Positions 43,572 to 52,252 of a DNA stretch of 61,863 nt are shown here, piece by piece. The notes beneath the pieces were generated by a model. It had not been told where the DNA came from. It worked only from the letters and a program-made list of their open reading frames with translations, and searched no databases. Source of the DNA: Halobiforma nitratireducens JCM 10879 (lineage in GTDB: Archaea > Halobacteriota > Halobacteria > Halobacteriales > Natrialbaceae); contig NZ_AOMA01000063.1 in NCBI RefSeq assembly GCF_000337895.1, positions 177,752-239,614 on the forward strand, in the 5' to 3' direction. A program made the translations under genes and the position numbers. How positions within the stretch are numbered: the stretch's first letter is position 1; every line of letters starts with the position of its first letter.

Positions 43572-44477
43572 ATGGAGCTCTCGGTAGTCGTCTCGACGCT
43601 CAACGACCGAGAGCAACTGCTGGCGTCTCTCGACGCCCTCCACGACGGAACGCCGTCGTCTACCGAGGTCATCGTCGTCAACGGCCCGTCCTCGGACGGG
43701 ACGACGGGAATGGTTCGCGACAGGGAAGACGTCGACGTTCTGGTCGAAATCTCCGAGCGAAACCCCAACGTCTCCCGCAACGCCGGCTTGCGCGTCGCGA
43801 CGGGCGATGTCGTCGCGTTTCTGGACGGCGAGTACGCCGTCGAACCCGGATGGCACAGCGCCGTCGAACGGTCGATCGACGACGGCGCGGACGTCGTCAC
43901 CGGGCCGGTCACCGGTGAGAACCGGTTCGATACGGCCGATCCACGAACCCCGAAGACGATCGCCAGACGGGACGTAACGCTCTTCGACGGCGACAACGTC
44001 GCCTTCGATCGGACCGTTCTCGAGGCGCTGGACGGGTTCGACGAGTACCTGGACGTCGACGGCGCACGGGATTGTGCCCACCGCGTCGCCGGCATGGGGT
44101 TCGACGTGGACTGGACGATGGAGATGGCCGTGCGGCGGGAAGTCGGGACCGACGGCGGCCGTGCGGAGCCGGACTGGGGAGTTACGTATCGGGCACTCGG
44201 GTACCGGCTGGCGAAGAACTACGGGCCCAGACCGACGGTGGTCGCACGGACCGTCGGTAGCGCGATCCGTGACGGCGCAATGACGGTTCGTGGGATCGTC
44301 TCCGGGGACGCGACGCCGACCGGCTGGCTGTCGAACGGAACGGACGTGGTCGCCAACGCCGCTGCAGGGCTCCGCGACGGTATCCGTGCGCGATACTCCG
44401 ACCGGTCCGCACGCCGGAACCCGAACGGACTCTCCATGCGCCACGACCGTGCGGTGCGTGTGTACGATCGGCGGTGA
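43572..44477 (+). CDS. Family 2 glycosyltransferase
   Basis: 301 aa from the ATG at 43572. ELSVVVSTLNDREQLLASLDAL opens the GT-A fold; VIVVNGPSSDGT and VAFLDGEYAVEPGW supply the nucleotide-sugar site, where the usual DxD reads DGE. LDGFDEYLDVDGARDCAHRVAGMGF is the acceptor-side ED-like motif. There is no TM helix. It is probably an S-layer or lipid glycan enzyme of the Agl type, charging a polyprenyl phosphate or extending its glycan. Donor unknown. Confidence 0.9.
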   Translation: MELSVVVSTLNDREQLLASLDALHDGTPSSTEVIVVNGPSSDGTTGMVRDREDVDVLVEISERNPNVSRNAGLRVATGDVVAFLDGEYAVEPGWHSAVERSIDDGADVVTGPVTGENRFDTADPRTPKTIARRDVTLFDGDNVAFDRTVLEALDGFDEYLDVDGARDCAHRVAGMGFDVDWTMEMAVRREVGTDGGRAEPDWGVTYRALGYRLAKNYGPRPTVVARTVGSAIRDGAMTVRGIVSGDATPTGWLSNGTDVVANAAAGLRDGIRARYSDRSARRNPNGLSMRHDRAVRVYDRR

Positions 44478-44566
44478 GCGTGCTGCTCGAGAGTCGATGC
44501 TCGGCGATAGTGTTCGTGTATAAACGAATGAGAACGATGATGGTAGTCGGATATGACTAACGGAGT

Positions 44567-44740
44567 ATGGAATCGACGAGGATACTCGTTGGCATCCTCG
44601 GCTTGCAGATCACCATCGCAGCCGGACTACTCGAACTCATCGAGCACGTTGCTGTTTCAGCCGAGGGGTTCTGGGTGATGGTCATGTTCGTCGGCATCGG
44701 CCTGACCGGCTTCGCGGTAGCTACTGATCTTCTGAACTGA
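44567..44740 (+). CDS. Two-TM membrane microprotein
   Basis: 57 aa from the ATG at 44567. Two hydrophobic segments (ILVGILGLQITIAAGLL and FWVMVMFVGIGLTGFAVAT) joined by a short EHVAVSAEG loop. No similarity known to me. It lies between the GT2 gene and the convergent DUF368 gene and might accompany envelope functions. No obvious Shine-Dalgarno site. Confidence 0.6.
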   Translation: MESTRILVGILGLQITIAAGLLELIEHVAVSAEGFWVMVMFVGIGLTGFAVATDLLN

Positions 44741-44872
44741 GATCACGGACACAGCAGCCCCGGGAAGAAACCAGCACTCACTCGTTGTGCGGTATAGCAG
44801 ATTCTTCCCCTCCTACCGAGGTCGTGTACTCGAGTGGCGCTACTGGCGTATGCACACTCTCGAGCCGCTTTA

Positions 44873-45835
44873 TCACTCGGGATCGAACCCACCGGCGAGT
44901 CGGTCGAGTCCGAAGAGGGCAACCGCGCCGACGACCGCCCACGCGATCGTCAGCCCGATCACATCGCCGGTCCAGACGTATTCTTCGCCGATGTTGTGCA
45001 GCGGTGCCGGCACCGAGCCGGCGATCAACCCCACCAGGAAAAGCAGGGTCGGCTCCCGTTGCCACTCGAGTGCACGGCGCACGATCCTGGCGATCGTCAC
45101 GAGTCCGAGAAAACCTCCGGCGACGAATACGACGACGGTGGTTCCCGGGCCGACGGCCGCCTCGAGACTTCCGTTGCCGGAAACGAGGGCTCCCAGAGAG
45201 GTGAGAAACGCGGTCAGTTCCGAAGAGAGGAACACGTACTGTCCCAGCAGGATCAAGATTAGCGCGCCGGAGATGCCCGGGAGGATCATCGCACTGATCG
45301 CCAGCGCGCCCGAGAGAAAGAGCAGGACCGGGCCGCTCCCGGGTAGTTCGACGACACCACTGGCGACGGCAAGCGCCAGTACGGTCCCCGTGCCGGCGGC
45401 GAGCCAGTGTCGGGACGATGTAAGCGGCAGGCTCCGGAAGAGGACGACGGCCGAGGCCGCGATCAGCCCCGTAAAGAAGCCAAAGAGGGCAACCGGGTGT
45501 GAGTCCGCAAGTGCGGAGACCGTGCCGGCGATCAACGCGACAGCCGTCACCATCCCGACGCCCAGCGGCAATAGGAACTGCAGATCCATCTCGAGCAGCG
45601 CCTCCCGTGCCCGGCCCCGTCGGTCGGACCGATAGCCCTGGAGAACGTGGACGGCTCGGCGGGGAGTCAGAGCAGTGATCGCCGCGATCAGCCGACCGTA
45701 AAAGCCCAGCAGCAGGGCCACGGTCCCGCCGGAGACTCCGGGGAGAGCGTCCGCGGTTCCCATACAGAGCCCGTAGGCGTAGATCCGAAGCAGCTCGAGC
45801 CGGTCGACGGCCCACTCCTCGACGTTATATCCCAT
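44873..45835 (-). CDS. DUF368 (PopT-type) polyprenyl-phosphate transporter
   Basis: 320 aa with about eight TM helices. Two inverted signature loops are present: GTADALPGVSGGTVALL and SAMILPGISGALILILLG, each with a PG(V/I)SGG-type re-entrant motif. In bacteria DUF368 proteins return undecaprenyl phosphate across the membrane. In archaea the likely cargo is dolichyl phosphate used by glycosyltransferases such as the one nearby. It is convergent with the 2-TM microprotein. Confidence 0.92.
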   Translation of the reverse strand: MGYNVEEWAVDRLELLRIYAYGLCMGTADALPGVSGGTVALLLGFYGRLIAAITALTPRRAVHVLQGYRSDRRGRAREALLEMDLQFLLPLGVGMVTAVALIAGTVSALADSHPVALFGFFTGLIAASAVVLFRSLPLTSSRHWLAAGTGTVLALAVASGVVELPGSGPVLLFLSGALAISAMILPGISGALILILLGQYVFLSSELTAFLTSLGALVSGNGSLEAAVGPGTTVVVFVAGGFLGLVTIARIVRRALEWQREPTLLFLVGLIAGSVPAPLHNIGEEYVWTGDVIGLTIAWAVVGAVALFGLDRLAGGFDPE

Positions 45836-46049
45836 CGTCGCCGTCGGGAGTGGTGCGGTGGTCGGTCGTCGGTCGCGGCGAGATTGCGGGGAACAAAGCG
45901 AGGGCCGGTCGGGAGGCGTCCATACCTACCGGATAACGGGGGAGTACCATAAATGAACAGACTCGCTTCAGCCGTCGAGCCTGCGGGCGAGCTACTCGCA
46001 CGCGACGAGGGGATGGCGTAGCCCCTCGGAAACCGGTCACTGAACCGTT
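45836..46049. other. Intergenic region between two minus-strand genes
   Basis: About 215 bases. CCATAAATG near 45947-45955 is a TATA-like patch or a 23-codon mini-ORF on the plus strand; neither is convincing. It holds the promoter of the DUF368 gene. Confidence 0.35.
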
Positions 46050-46889
46050 TCAACCCCAGGCACGGGCGTCCGGCGAAACTCCGTCGATCACGCGACAGGC
46101 GTTTTTCGAGAAGACACGGCGGAACATGTCCTCCGAGACATCGAGCGTCAGCGTCTCCATGACGGCGACGTTCGGGTGACAGGTCGGTGCGCCGCTCCCG
46201 AACAGGACGCGATCCGGGTGTTCCAGGATCGCGCGCTCGAGCGTGTCCCGGAGCCTGACGAAACTCGTCTCGAGATAGCAGTCGTCGTACTCCCCGAGGA
46301 GATCGATCATCTCGTGCATGAGCGACCGGTTTAGCGGGTGGCCCCCGAAGTGGGCGACGACGACGGGGAACGCCCGGCCAAGCAGCGCATCCGACAGCGC
46401 CGCCGGCGGGGCGTCGGTTCCGCCGCGAACGATGACGGGAAGCCCGACGTCTTCTAACGTCGCGAGGACGTCTTCGTCGGGGTAGTCGTCGACGGTCGGA
46501 TCGAGGACGAAGCCGTGGAACCGATCGTCGTAGGCGTACATCTCCACGTCGTCCGGCGTCGTGTGGTGGTCCTCGCGGCGACTGACGGCGTTTCGCAGTC
46601 GTCCGCGAGCGGTGTGTTCAGGGTGGCGTGTCCCGTTGATCCGGGCGAAGGCGATGAACGGACGGTCGACGCTGCGGCGGGCGACGCCGTTGTTCGGAGC
46701 CACGTAACTCGTGTCGGGTTTCGCGGGCGGGAAAACCACCGAGCGCGTGATTCCGGCCTGGTGCATCTCCCGCTCGAGCCTGTCGGCAGTGATCGTCCGT
46801 CCCCAGGGTCCGGGTGTGCCGTCGCCCTCGTCCGGCGTGAGCCGGGCGTAGACGTCGACGACCCGAAACCCGTGTTCCAGCTCCAGCAT
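46050..46889 (-). CDS. Amidohydrolase-fold metal-dependent hydrolase
   Basis: 279 aa from the ATG at 46889 (MLELEHGFRVVDVYARL). TIM-barrel amidohydrolase 2 family: VVAHFGGHPLNRSLMHEM (His on strand 6 region), YLETSF, and VLFGSGAPTCHPNV (Asp/His position, here GSGAP rather than GSDxP). The N-terminal HxH is replaced by DVYAR, so metal binding may be altered. It may be a decarboxylase or an inactive relative. The frame continues upstream into the thermosome promoter and is trimmed. Confidence 0.83.
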   Translation of the reverse strand: MLELEHGFRVVDVYARLTPDEGDGTPGPWGRTITADRLEREMHQAGITRSVVFPPAKPDTSYVAPNNGVARRSVDRPFIAFARINGTRHPEHTARGRLRNAVSRREDHHTTPDDVEMYAYDDRFHGFVLDPTVDDYPDEDVLATLEDVGLPVIVRGGTDAPPAALSDALLGRAFPVVVAHFGGHPLNRSLMHEMIDLLGEYDDCYLETSFVRLRDTLERAILEHPDRVLFGSGAPTCHPNVAVMETLTLDVSEDMFRRVFSKNACRVIDGVSPDARAWG

Positions 46890-47036
46890 CCCACGAGGAC
46901 CATTCGCGTCAATCCATATTTTGGTACCGACTTCGCTCACCCCAGGGGAACGCCGTCCGTCGAGCCCGGAGGGTGGCCTGGTGTGTCGACAGTTCACACG
47001 ACAATCGCAAGACGTAGCGGACCCGGTAGGGAAACA

Positions 47037-47044
47037 TTTATATA
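47037..47044 (+). promoter_or_regulatory. Thermosome promoter (strong TATA box)
   Basis: TTTATATA, the most canonical archaeal TATA box in the window, 36 bases before the ATG at 47080. RNA would begin near 47067, giving a leader of about 13 bases. It fits a highly expressed, possibly heat-inducible gene. Confidence 0.75.
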
Positions 47045-47079
47045 GAAGTGCTGACGACATAGTTATTGAGGATTCAACC

Positions 47080-48657
47080 ATGGCACAACAGGGACGCATG
47101 GGCGGTCAGCCTATGTTCATCATGAGCGAGGACAGCCAGCGAACCCAGGGCCGGGACGCCCAGTCGTCCAACATCATGGCCGGCAAAGCGGTTGCCGAGT
47201 CGGTACGGACGACGCTCGGGCCACGCGGTATGGACAAGATGCTCGTCGACTCCGGCGGGGAGGTCGTCATCACGAACGACGGTGCGACCATCCTCGAGGA
47301 GATGGACATCGAGCATCCCGCAGCCCAGATGATCGTCGAGGTCGCCGAGTCTCAGGAAGAGGAGGTCGGCGACGGGACGACGACGGCAGCCGTGATCGCT
47401 GGCAACCTGCTCGGTGAGGCCGAGGACCTGATCGAACAGGACGTCCATGCGACCACGATCGTCGAAGGATACCACGAGGCCGCGGAGATCGCCCTCGAGG
47501 CGATCGCAGAGCAGGTACAGGAGGCCGAGGTCGACGACGACGTGCTCACGGAGGTCGCCGAGTCCAGCATGACCGGCAAGGGCACCGGCGGTCTCACGGC
47601 CGAGTCGCTGGCCGAGACGGTCGTCGAGGCCGTTCGCCACGTCGAGACCGACGACGCCGTCGCCCGGGATAACGTCACCGTCCACACCCAGATCGGTGCC
47701 TCCTCGAACGCGACCGAACTCGTCCCCGGTATCGTCGTCGACGAGGAACCCGCCCACGACGGTATGCCCGCCGAGGTCGAGGACGCCTCGATCGCTATTC
47801 TCGACGTCGAACTCGACATCCGTACCGGCGAGGTCGACGCCGAATACGCCATCGACTCCATCGACCAGCTCAACGCCGCCATCGACGCAGAGGAGAGCGA
47901 GCTGCAGGGATACGCCGAGACCATCGCCGACAGCGGTGCCGATGTCGTCTTCACGACCGACGATGTCGCCGACCGGATCGCTTCGTCACTCGCCAAGGAG
48001 GGCGTCCTCCTGTTCGACGATATCGGTAGCAGCGACGCTGCAGACATCTCCTCCGCGACCGGAGCCCGCCGCGTCGGCGACCTCGACGACCTCGAGGCGG
48101 CCGACTTCGGCGAGGCCGACCGCGTCCGTTCGGAGAACTTCGGCGACGACGACCTCGCGTTCGTCGAGGGCGGCGCTGCCGCAGAGGCCGTCACCGTCTT
48201 CGTCCGCGGCGGTACCGAACACGTCGTCGACGAACTCGAGCGCGCCATCGGTGACGCGCTGGACGTCGCTGCGACCGCGCTCGAATCCGGGGAGGTCGTC
48301 CCCGGTGCCGGCGCGACCGAGATCGCGATCGCAGACAAGGTCCGCCAGGAAGCCGCTGGCATCGAGGGCCGCAAGCAGCTGGCCGTCGACGCCTTCGCAG
48401 ACGCTATCGACATCGTTCCGCGCACGCTGGCTGCCAACACCGGCCGCGACCCGATCGACGCGCTCGTGGACCTTCGTGCCGCCCACGAGTCAGAGGGCCG
48501 TGCCGGTCTGGTCACGGACGGTGAGACCGTCACTATCGACGATCCCTTCGAGCATGGCGTCGTCGACCCAGCCGACGTCAAGCGCGAAGCCGTCGAGAGC
48601 GCGACCGAAGCCGCGACAATGATCGCCCGCATCGACGACGTCATCGCCGCCGAGTAA
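47080..48657 (+). CDS. cct3: Thermosome (group II chaperonin) subunit, Cct3-like
   Basis: 525 aa ATP-dependent folding chamber subunit. [28 protein letters not shown] and [14 protein letters not shown] form the ATP site; [13 protein letters not shown] is the later GGGA-type motif (here GAGA). The C terminus stops at DDVIAAE and lacks the Gly-Gly-Met tail of main haloarchaeal subunits, and the protein is about 30 residues shorter, as in Haloferax Cct3. The paralogue name is inference from length and tail. Three Met codons occur within the first 18 residues; the ATG at 47080 is the best start. Confidence 0.95.
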   Translation: MAQQGRMGGQPMFIMSEDSQRTQGRDAQSSNIMAGKAVAESVRTTLGPRGMDKMLVDSGGEVVITNDGATILEEMDIEHPAAQMIVEVAESQEEEVGDGTTTAAVIAGNLLGEAEDLIEQDVHATTIVEGYHEAAEIALEAIAEQVQEAEVDDDVLTEVAESSMTGKGTGGLTAESLAETVVEAVRHVETDDAVARDNVTVHTQIGASSNATELVPGIVVDEEPAHDGMPAEVEDASIAILDVELDIRTGEVDAEYAIDSIDQLNAAIDAEESELQGYAETIADSGADVVFTTDDVADRIASSLAKEGVLLFDDIGSSDAADISSATGARRVGDLDDLEAADFGEADRVRSENFGDDDLAFVEGGAAAEAVTVFVRGGTEHVVDELERAIGDALDVAATALESGEVVPGAGATEIAIADKVRQEAAGIEGRKQLAVDAFADAIDIVPRTLAANTGRDPIDALVDLRAAHESEGRAGLVTDGETVTIDDPFEHGVVDPADVKREAVESATEAATMIARIDDVIAAE

Positions 48658-48762
48658 CTCGTCTCACCGGGGTCGTCGTTTTCGTTTTTCCGTCGAATCC
48701 CGCCGCAGCCGGCCGTATCGGCCAGTAGCGTTAAGTATCGATACATTGTCCTCTCGAGTGAT

Positions 48763-49122
48763 ATGTCGGGCATTCCCTCGAGCGAGCGGGAGACGGCGGG
48801 TGGTGACGGGCCCGGGCAACCCGTCCGCTACGACGCCGACACGGGAACGTACCGTACCTGGTGTGAGATCGGGGAGTACGAACCCGTGAGTACTGCTCTC
48901 GTCACCGCGATTTCGGAGATTCGAGGCACTGAACCGGACGAACTCGATCCGCTTCCGTCGGCCGTCGATCCTGACGCCCTCAACTCGCTGGTCGGTCACT
49001 GGCAAGACAGCGAGACCGGCGCGGTCGGCGCGATTTCGTTTACCTTCGCGGAGTGTGAGGTGACGGTTCGGTCCAACGGCGAAATCGTGATCGACGCCGA
49101 GGGTGTCTCGTCGTCCGTTTGA
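48763..49122 (+). CDS. HalOD1 output-domain protein
   Basis: 119 aa from the ATG at 48763. VRYDADTGTYRTWCEIGEYEPVSTALVTAI, then LDPLPSAVDPDALNSLVGHW and FTFAECEVTVRSNGEIVIDAEG match HalOD1. The usual His at the start of the domain is Thr-Trp here. It is convergent with the SAM hydrolase gene, 9 bases apart. Confidence 0.82.
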   Translation: MSGIPSSERETAGGDGPGQPVRYDADTGTYRTWCEIGEYEPVSTALVTAISEIRGTEPDELDPLPSAVDPDALNSLVGHWQDSETGAVGAISFTFAECEVTVRSNGEIVIDAEGVSSSV

Positions 49123-49131
49123 CTGGCGGTG

Positions 49132-50013
49132 CTACCCGTCGTCGACCCTCTCGAGGACGACCCGATCGCCGGCCGAGAGGCCGAACGCGTCGTCGCCCCG
49201 GCCCTGATTGACGTCGAGTTCGACGTAGCCGTGGCTGCCGACCGTCGCGAGTCGCTCTCCGACGCCGACGGCGGCGAACGTCTCACCGACGGGCACGACC
49301 TCGCCGTTTGCCTCGATCCGATCACGATCCGCGAGGAACGGGCCGGGGACGTTCGTGATCGCGTTCCCGAAGTCGTCGACGACTAGCACCTCCCCGACCG
49401 CACGATCCGCGTCGGCGGGGGAGTCGGCCGGCTCGAGGGTCGGTTCGGGGAGCGTGAGGTCGACGGACGCCTCGGCTGGCCGGAGAACCGACAGCTCGGC
49501 CAGTGTCTCGTGATCGGCGTCGTGAACGGCTGCGGCGGCGGGTGCAAACACGTCCCGGCCGTGGAAGGTGTTGCTCGCGGGCCCACGGTCACGGTCGCGT
49601 CCGCCATCGTCATCGTCGCTCCCGAGTGCTGCACGGGGCGTCGTTCCGGTTCCTGTCGGCTCGACGGACTCGAGGCGCGTCTCTTCGATTACGTAGCCCT
49701 CACGGTCGTCGGCAGGCGCGAGTCGGCGTGCGGCCGGGAGCAAGACGCCGTTGTCCGGTCCGACGAGGACGTGGTCGCCGGCCCGGACGACGATCGCATT
49801 CCGGTCGGTGCCGACGCCCGGATCGACGACGACGAGGTGGGTCGCCGGGGGGAAGTACGGAAGCACTTCGCGCAGCCAGAAGGCCGCCGCACGGACGTCC
49901 TGTCGCGGGAAGTCGTGGGCAACGTCGACCAGCCGGGCGTCGGTTCGCTGGCAGAGCACGCCCTTCATCGCCGCCGGATACGGACTCCCGAAATCGGTCG
50001 CGATCGTGATCAT
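49132..50013 (-). CDS. SAM hydrolase (SAM hydroxide adenosyltransferase, DUF62)
   Basis: 293 aa. MITIATDFGSPYPAAMKGVL has the Asp that binds the ribose in SAM chlorinase/fluorinase relatives; VDPGVGTDRNAIVV and LVGPDNGVL complete the SAM site; DDFGNAITNV is in the C-terminal barrel. The His of the water-activating Asp-Arg-His triad would be in NTFHGRDVFAPAAA. These enzymes cleave SAM to adenosine and methionine. An acidic insert (about 118-145) is a halophile feature. Confidence 0.93.
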   Translation of the reverse strand: MITIATDFGSPYPAAMKGVLCQRTDARLVDVAHDFPRQDVRAAAFWLREVLPYFPPATHLVVVDPGVGTDRNAIVVRAGDHVLVGPDNGVLLPAARRLAPADDREGYVIEETRLESVEPTGTGTTPRAALGSDDDDGGRDRDRGPASNTFHGRDVFAPAAAAVHDADHETLAELSVLRPAEASVDLTLPEPTLEPADSPADADRAVGEVLVVDDFGNAITNVPGPFLADRDRIEANGEVVPVGETFAAVGVGERLATVGSHGYVELDVNQGRGDDAFGLSAGDRVVLERVDDG

Positions 50014-50092
50014 ACGCGTCCATACGCGTCGGTCATCAAAAGTCGCCGCGGCTCACGATTGCCGTCGCTTGAGCTGTCAGTTCCGGCTGATC
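50014..50092. other. Intergenic sequence upstream of the SAM hydrolase
   Basis: Contains only the minus-strand promoter area; no gene seen. Confidence 0.3.
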
Positions 50093-50146
50093 GGCTCCCA
50101 CGACTGGAGTCGTGGGGCTCCGTCACGGACGGAAGTCCCACGAGCC
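50093..50146. repeat. Structured palindromic element resembling the end of an IS200/IS605-type element
   Basis: CCCACGACT-GG-AGTCGTGGG (50097-50116) is a perfect 9-bp stem. It is followed by a second small stem (CCGTC-ACG-GACGG, 50120-50132) and an outer GGCTC/GAGCC pairing. This hairpin family is, from memory, common at the tnpB/omega-RNA ends of haloarchaeal IS605-group elements. No transposase or TnpB remains nearby. Confidence 0.5.
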
Positions 50147-50378
50147 GGAGGGCTCACGCCCGTTCGGTTCCTCGAACGACTTGCGTTCTGGGTCGGGCCA
50201 GTACGACCCCCGGGCGAGATAGCGGAGTCGATCGCAGACCGGTCGTCAGGCGAGCCAGTGTGACGGTCGAAACTCCGTCCCGTCATCTCCGGGGCCCGAT
50301 CGAGATCGAGATAATCGTAAGCACACTCCTATCAAAAACACTGTCATGGTTACCCCGGACCGGTAATCGTTCTAGACC
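50147..50378. other. Intergenic region, no gene recognised
   Basis: About 230 bases without a supported ORF. The last 90 bases are AT-rich and include a partial palindrome TTACC...GGTAA (50350-50366) upstream of the next TATA box. Confidence 0.4.
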
Positions 50379-50385
50379 TTATTAA
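50379..50385 (+). promoter_or_regulatory. TATA box of the surface-protein gene
   Basis: TTATTAA, centred 25 bases before the ATG at 50407; leaderless start. Confidence 0.65.
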
Positions 50386-50406
50386 TCAGGCGTTTGACTG
50401 ACTCGT

Positions 50407-51495
50407 ATGGTCCGAACGCTCGTCGTTGCGGGCGTGGTAGTGGTCGCTGTTATTTTGGCGCTAGGCGTCGCGTCAGCCGCCGGGACCGGCCACGAGGGGG
50501 TCGAGCAGTTCGACGCTACCGACACGGTGACGATGACCGACCCCGGGTTCGAGTCGGCCGCAGCCGAGCGAGCGGGAACCTTCCTCGAGAGCATCGAACC
50601 CAGTATCGTACAGTCCGATAGCGATCGGCCCGACCCCGACCCGATCCCGTTCGTGATCGAGCGCATCAACGGTGAGGACCCCGACCAGGTGAACGAGGTC
50701 GCGTTCCACCGAGGCGAATCGATCGTCGTCGAACTCGAGGGGATCGATCCCGGTGAGAAACGGGTTATGGCCTCACTGAACGGAACCGATCTCGGTAGAG
50801 TCGACGAGAACGGAACGGTGTACCGCGACGATGCCGACCTCGAGAGAGGCGAATACACACTCACGCTCTCCCACACCGATCTCGGTGAGACCGAGTCAGC
50901 CAGTACCGACATCGAGATCGTTCGAACCGAAGCCGATCGCCCCGAGGTCGGTCCAGCCGACTTTTCCATCGCGTCCGTCAACGGAGAGGACCCCGATCAG
51001 GTGAACGAAGTGGCGTTCTCCCACGGCCAACCGATCGAGGTCGAACTCGAGGGGATCGACCCCGCCGAAACGCTTGTCACGGCGTCGATCGGCGACGAGG
51101 ACGTCGGCCGAGTCGGTGCCGACGGGACGATTCACGACGCGGACGCCACGCTCACCACTGGAACGCATACGCTAACTATCAGTCATCGCGATGCGACGGT
51201 CACGACGGAACTCGAGATCGTCGCGACTGAGTCGGACAGAGACGAGGAGATCGATGAAAGCGAGAGCGGGAGCGGGAGCGAGGGTGATGTGGACGACGGT
51301 CCAGGTTCAGCCGACGAACAGGACGACGGGTCGAAAGCGACACCGGTCGAGGATCGGGACGCTGATACCGACGACGAGAAAGACGGGACGGAGACGGATG
51401 GGGCTCCCGGATTCGGACTCACTTCGGCTGTCACGGCACTCGTTGTCGGTATCGTTACGCTTCTGTGCCGTTCGCAGGCGTTCGATTCGAATTGA
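50407..51495 (+). CDS. Surface protein with two tandem domains and PGF-CTERM-like anchor
   Basis: 362 aa. It has a Sec signal peptide (1-25, cleavage near ASAAG), then two homologous domains of about 95 residues (about 73-172 and 177-272). Each contains NGEDPDQVNEVAF and VELEGIDP and looks like an Ig-type beta sandwich. A Ser/Gly/Asp/Glu linker (about 275-328) leads to APGFG, a TM helix (LTSAVTALVVGIVTLLC) and a short tail with one Arg, the tripartite PGF-CTERM signal used by archaeosortase A to swap the helix for a lipid. It is cell-surface and S-layer associated; function unknown. Confidence 0.87.
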   Translation: MVRTLVVAGVVVVAVILALGVASAAGTGHEGVEQFDATDTVTMTDPGFESAAAERAGTFLESIEPSIVQSDSDRPDPDPIPFVIERINGEDPDQVNEVAFHRGESIVVELEGIDPGEKRVMASLNGTDLGRVDENGTVYRDDADLERGEYTLTLSHTDLGETESASTDIEIVRTEADRPEVGPADFSIASVNGEDPDQVNEVAFSHGQPIEVELEGIDPAETLVTASIGDEDVGRVGADGTIHDADATLTTGTHTLTISHRDATVTTELEIVATESDRDEEIDESESGSGSEGDVDDGPGSADEQDDGSKATPVEDRDADTDDEKDGTETDGAPGFGLTSAVTALVVGIVTLLCRSQAFDSN

Positions 51496-51496
51496 T

Positions 51497-52015
51497 CTAC
51501 TCCGATCCCGAATCAGAGTCGCTGACCATCTGAATGCGCTCGGTGCCGCCGATCTCGTCGACGACATCGACGACCGGTTCCGGGACCAGTGACTGCCAGT
51601 CACCACCGTTTATCATCCGTTCGCGAACCTCCGATCCCTCGAGGACTTCGCGGTTGAACATCGGCGACTGTCGGATTTCGATACCGGCCTCCCGGAAGAG
51701 CTGGATCACGAGCGGGTTGTTCGAATACGCGATGTCGAAGTCAGGACTCATGCTCTGGACGTGACTCACCCACACCGAGTTGCGCTCGAGGTCTTCGATC
51801 GGGACGGCGTAGGTCACCAGATCCATCTCGACCAGGGACTTGGTTATCATCATGATCCGTTCGCCCGCCGTGAACGGGTTCCGAACGGTGTGAGAGTCGT
51901 CAGCACTCCCGATACCCAACACGAGTTCGTCGACATCCTCGGCGATCCGTTCGATCATGTTGCGGTGGCCGTTGTGAAACGGCTGAAACCGGCCGATGTA
52001 GAACCCCCGCGTCAT
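51497..52015 (-). CDS. nadM: Nicotinamide-nucleotide adenylyltransferase
   Basis: 172 aa. It joins NMN and ATP to NAD. MTRGFYIGRFQPFHNGH has the HxGH motif; VLGIGSADDSHTVRNPFTAGERIMMI is the archaeal NadM pattern; WVSHV and the MFNREVLEGSEVRERMI (ISSTxIR-like) complete it. The start at 52015 places the nucleotide-binding strand at the N terminus; the upstream 33 codons are not family-like. It is convergent with the surface protein, stop to stop within 2 bases, and divergent from lonB. Confidence 0.95.
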   Translation of the reverse strand: MTRGFYIGRFQPFHNGHRNMIERIAEDVDELVLGIGSADDSHTVRNPFTAGERIMMITKSLVEMDLVTYAVPIEDLERNSVWVSHVQSMSPDFDIAYSNNPLVIQLFREAGIEIRQSPMFNREVLEGSEVRERMINGGDWQSLVPEPVVDVVDEIGGTERIQMVSDSDSGSE

Positions 52016-52252
52016 GACCGACACTCTTCGAGCCCGGCGCTTAAGCGTGGCGAGTTTCCGCTCGGCCAAGCGGCCACGGAGTGTGCCGGGTGAGATATTC
52101 GACTCATTAGGCAATCAGACTGATTCCTCGACCAGTTCCTATTTGCTGCTCTCGGGGTCTGTGAGTCCTGTTTTAACCAATCGACACCATGCTCCGCATG
52201 GAGAAAGTATATCAGTCGCAATCCCTTCGAATCAGGTACCGAACAGAGTTCT
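52016..52252. promoter_or_regulatory. Divergent nadM-lonB promoter region
   Basis: About 235 bases, no gene. AAGTATATC (52205-52213) is the likely lonB TATA box, giving a leader of about 15 bases. GTTTTAACC near 52170 is another AT-rich element. Confidence 0.5.

Noticed and set aside
45952-46023. 23-codon ORF after CCATAA
   Set aside because: Too short to judge, no conserved feature; AT patch alone is not evidence for a gene.
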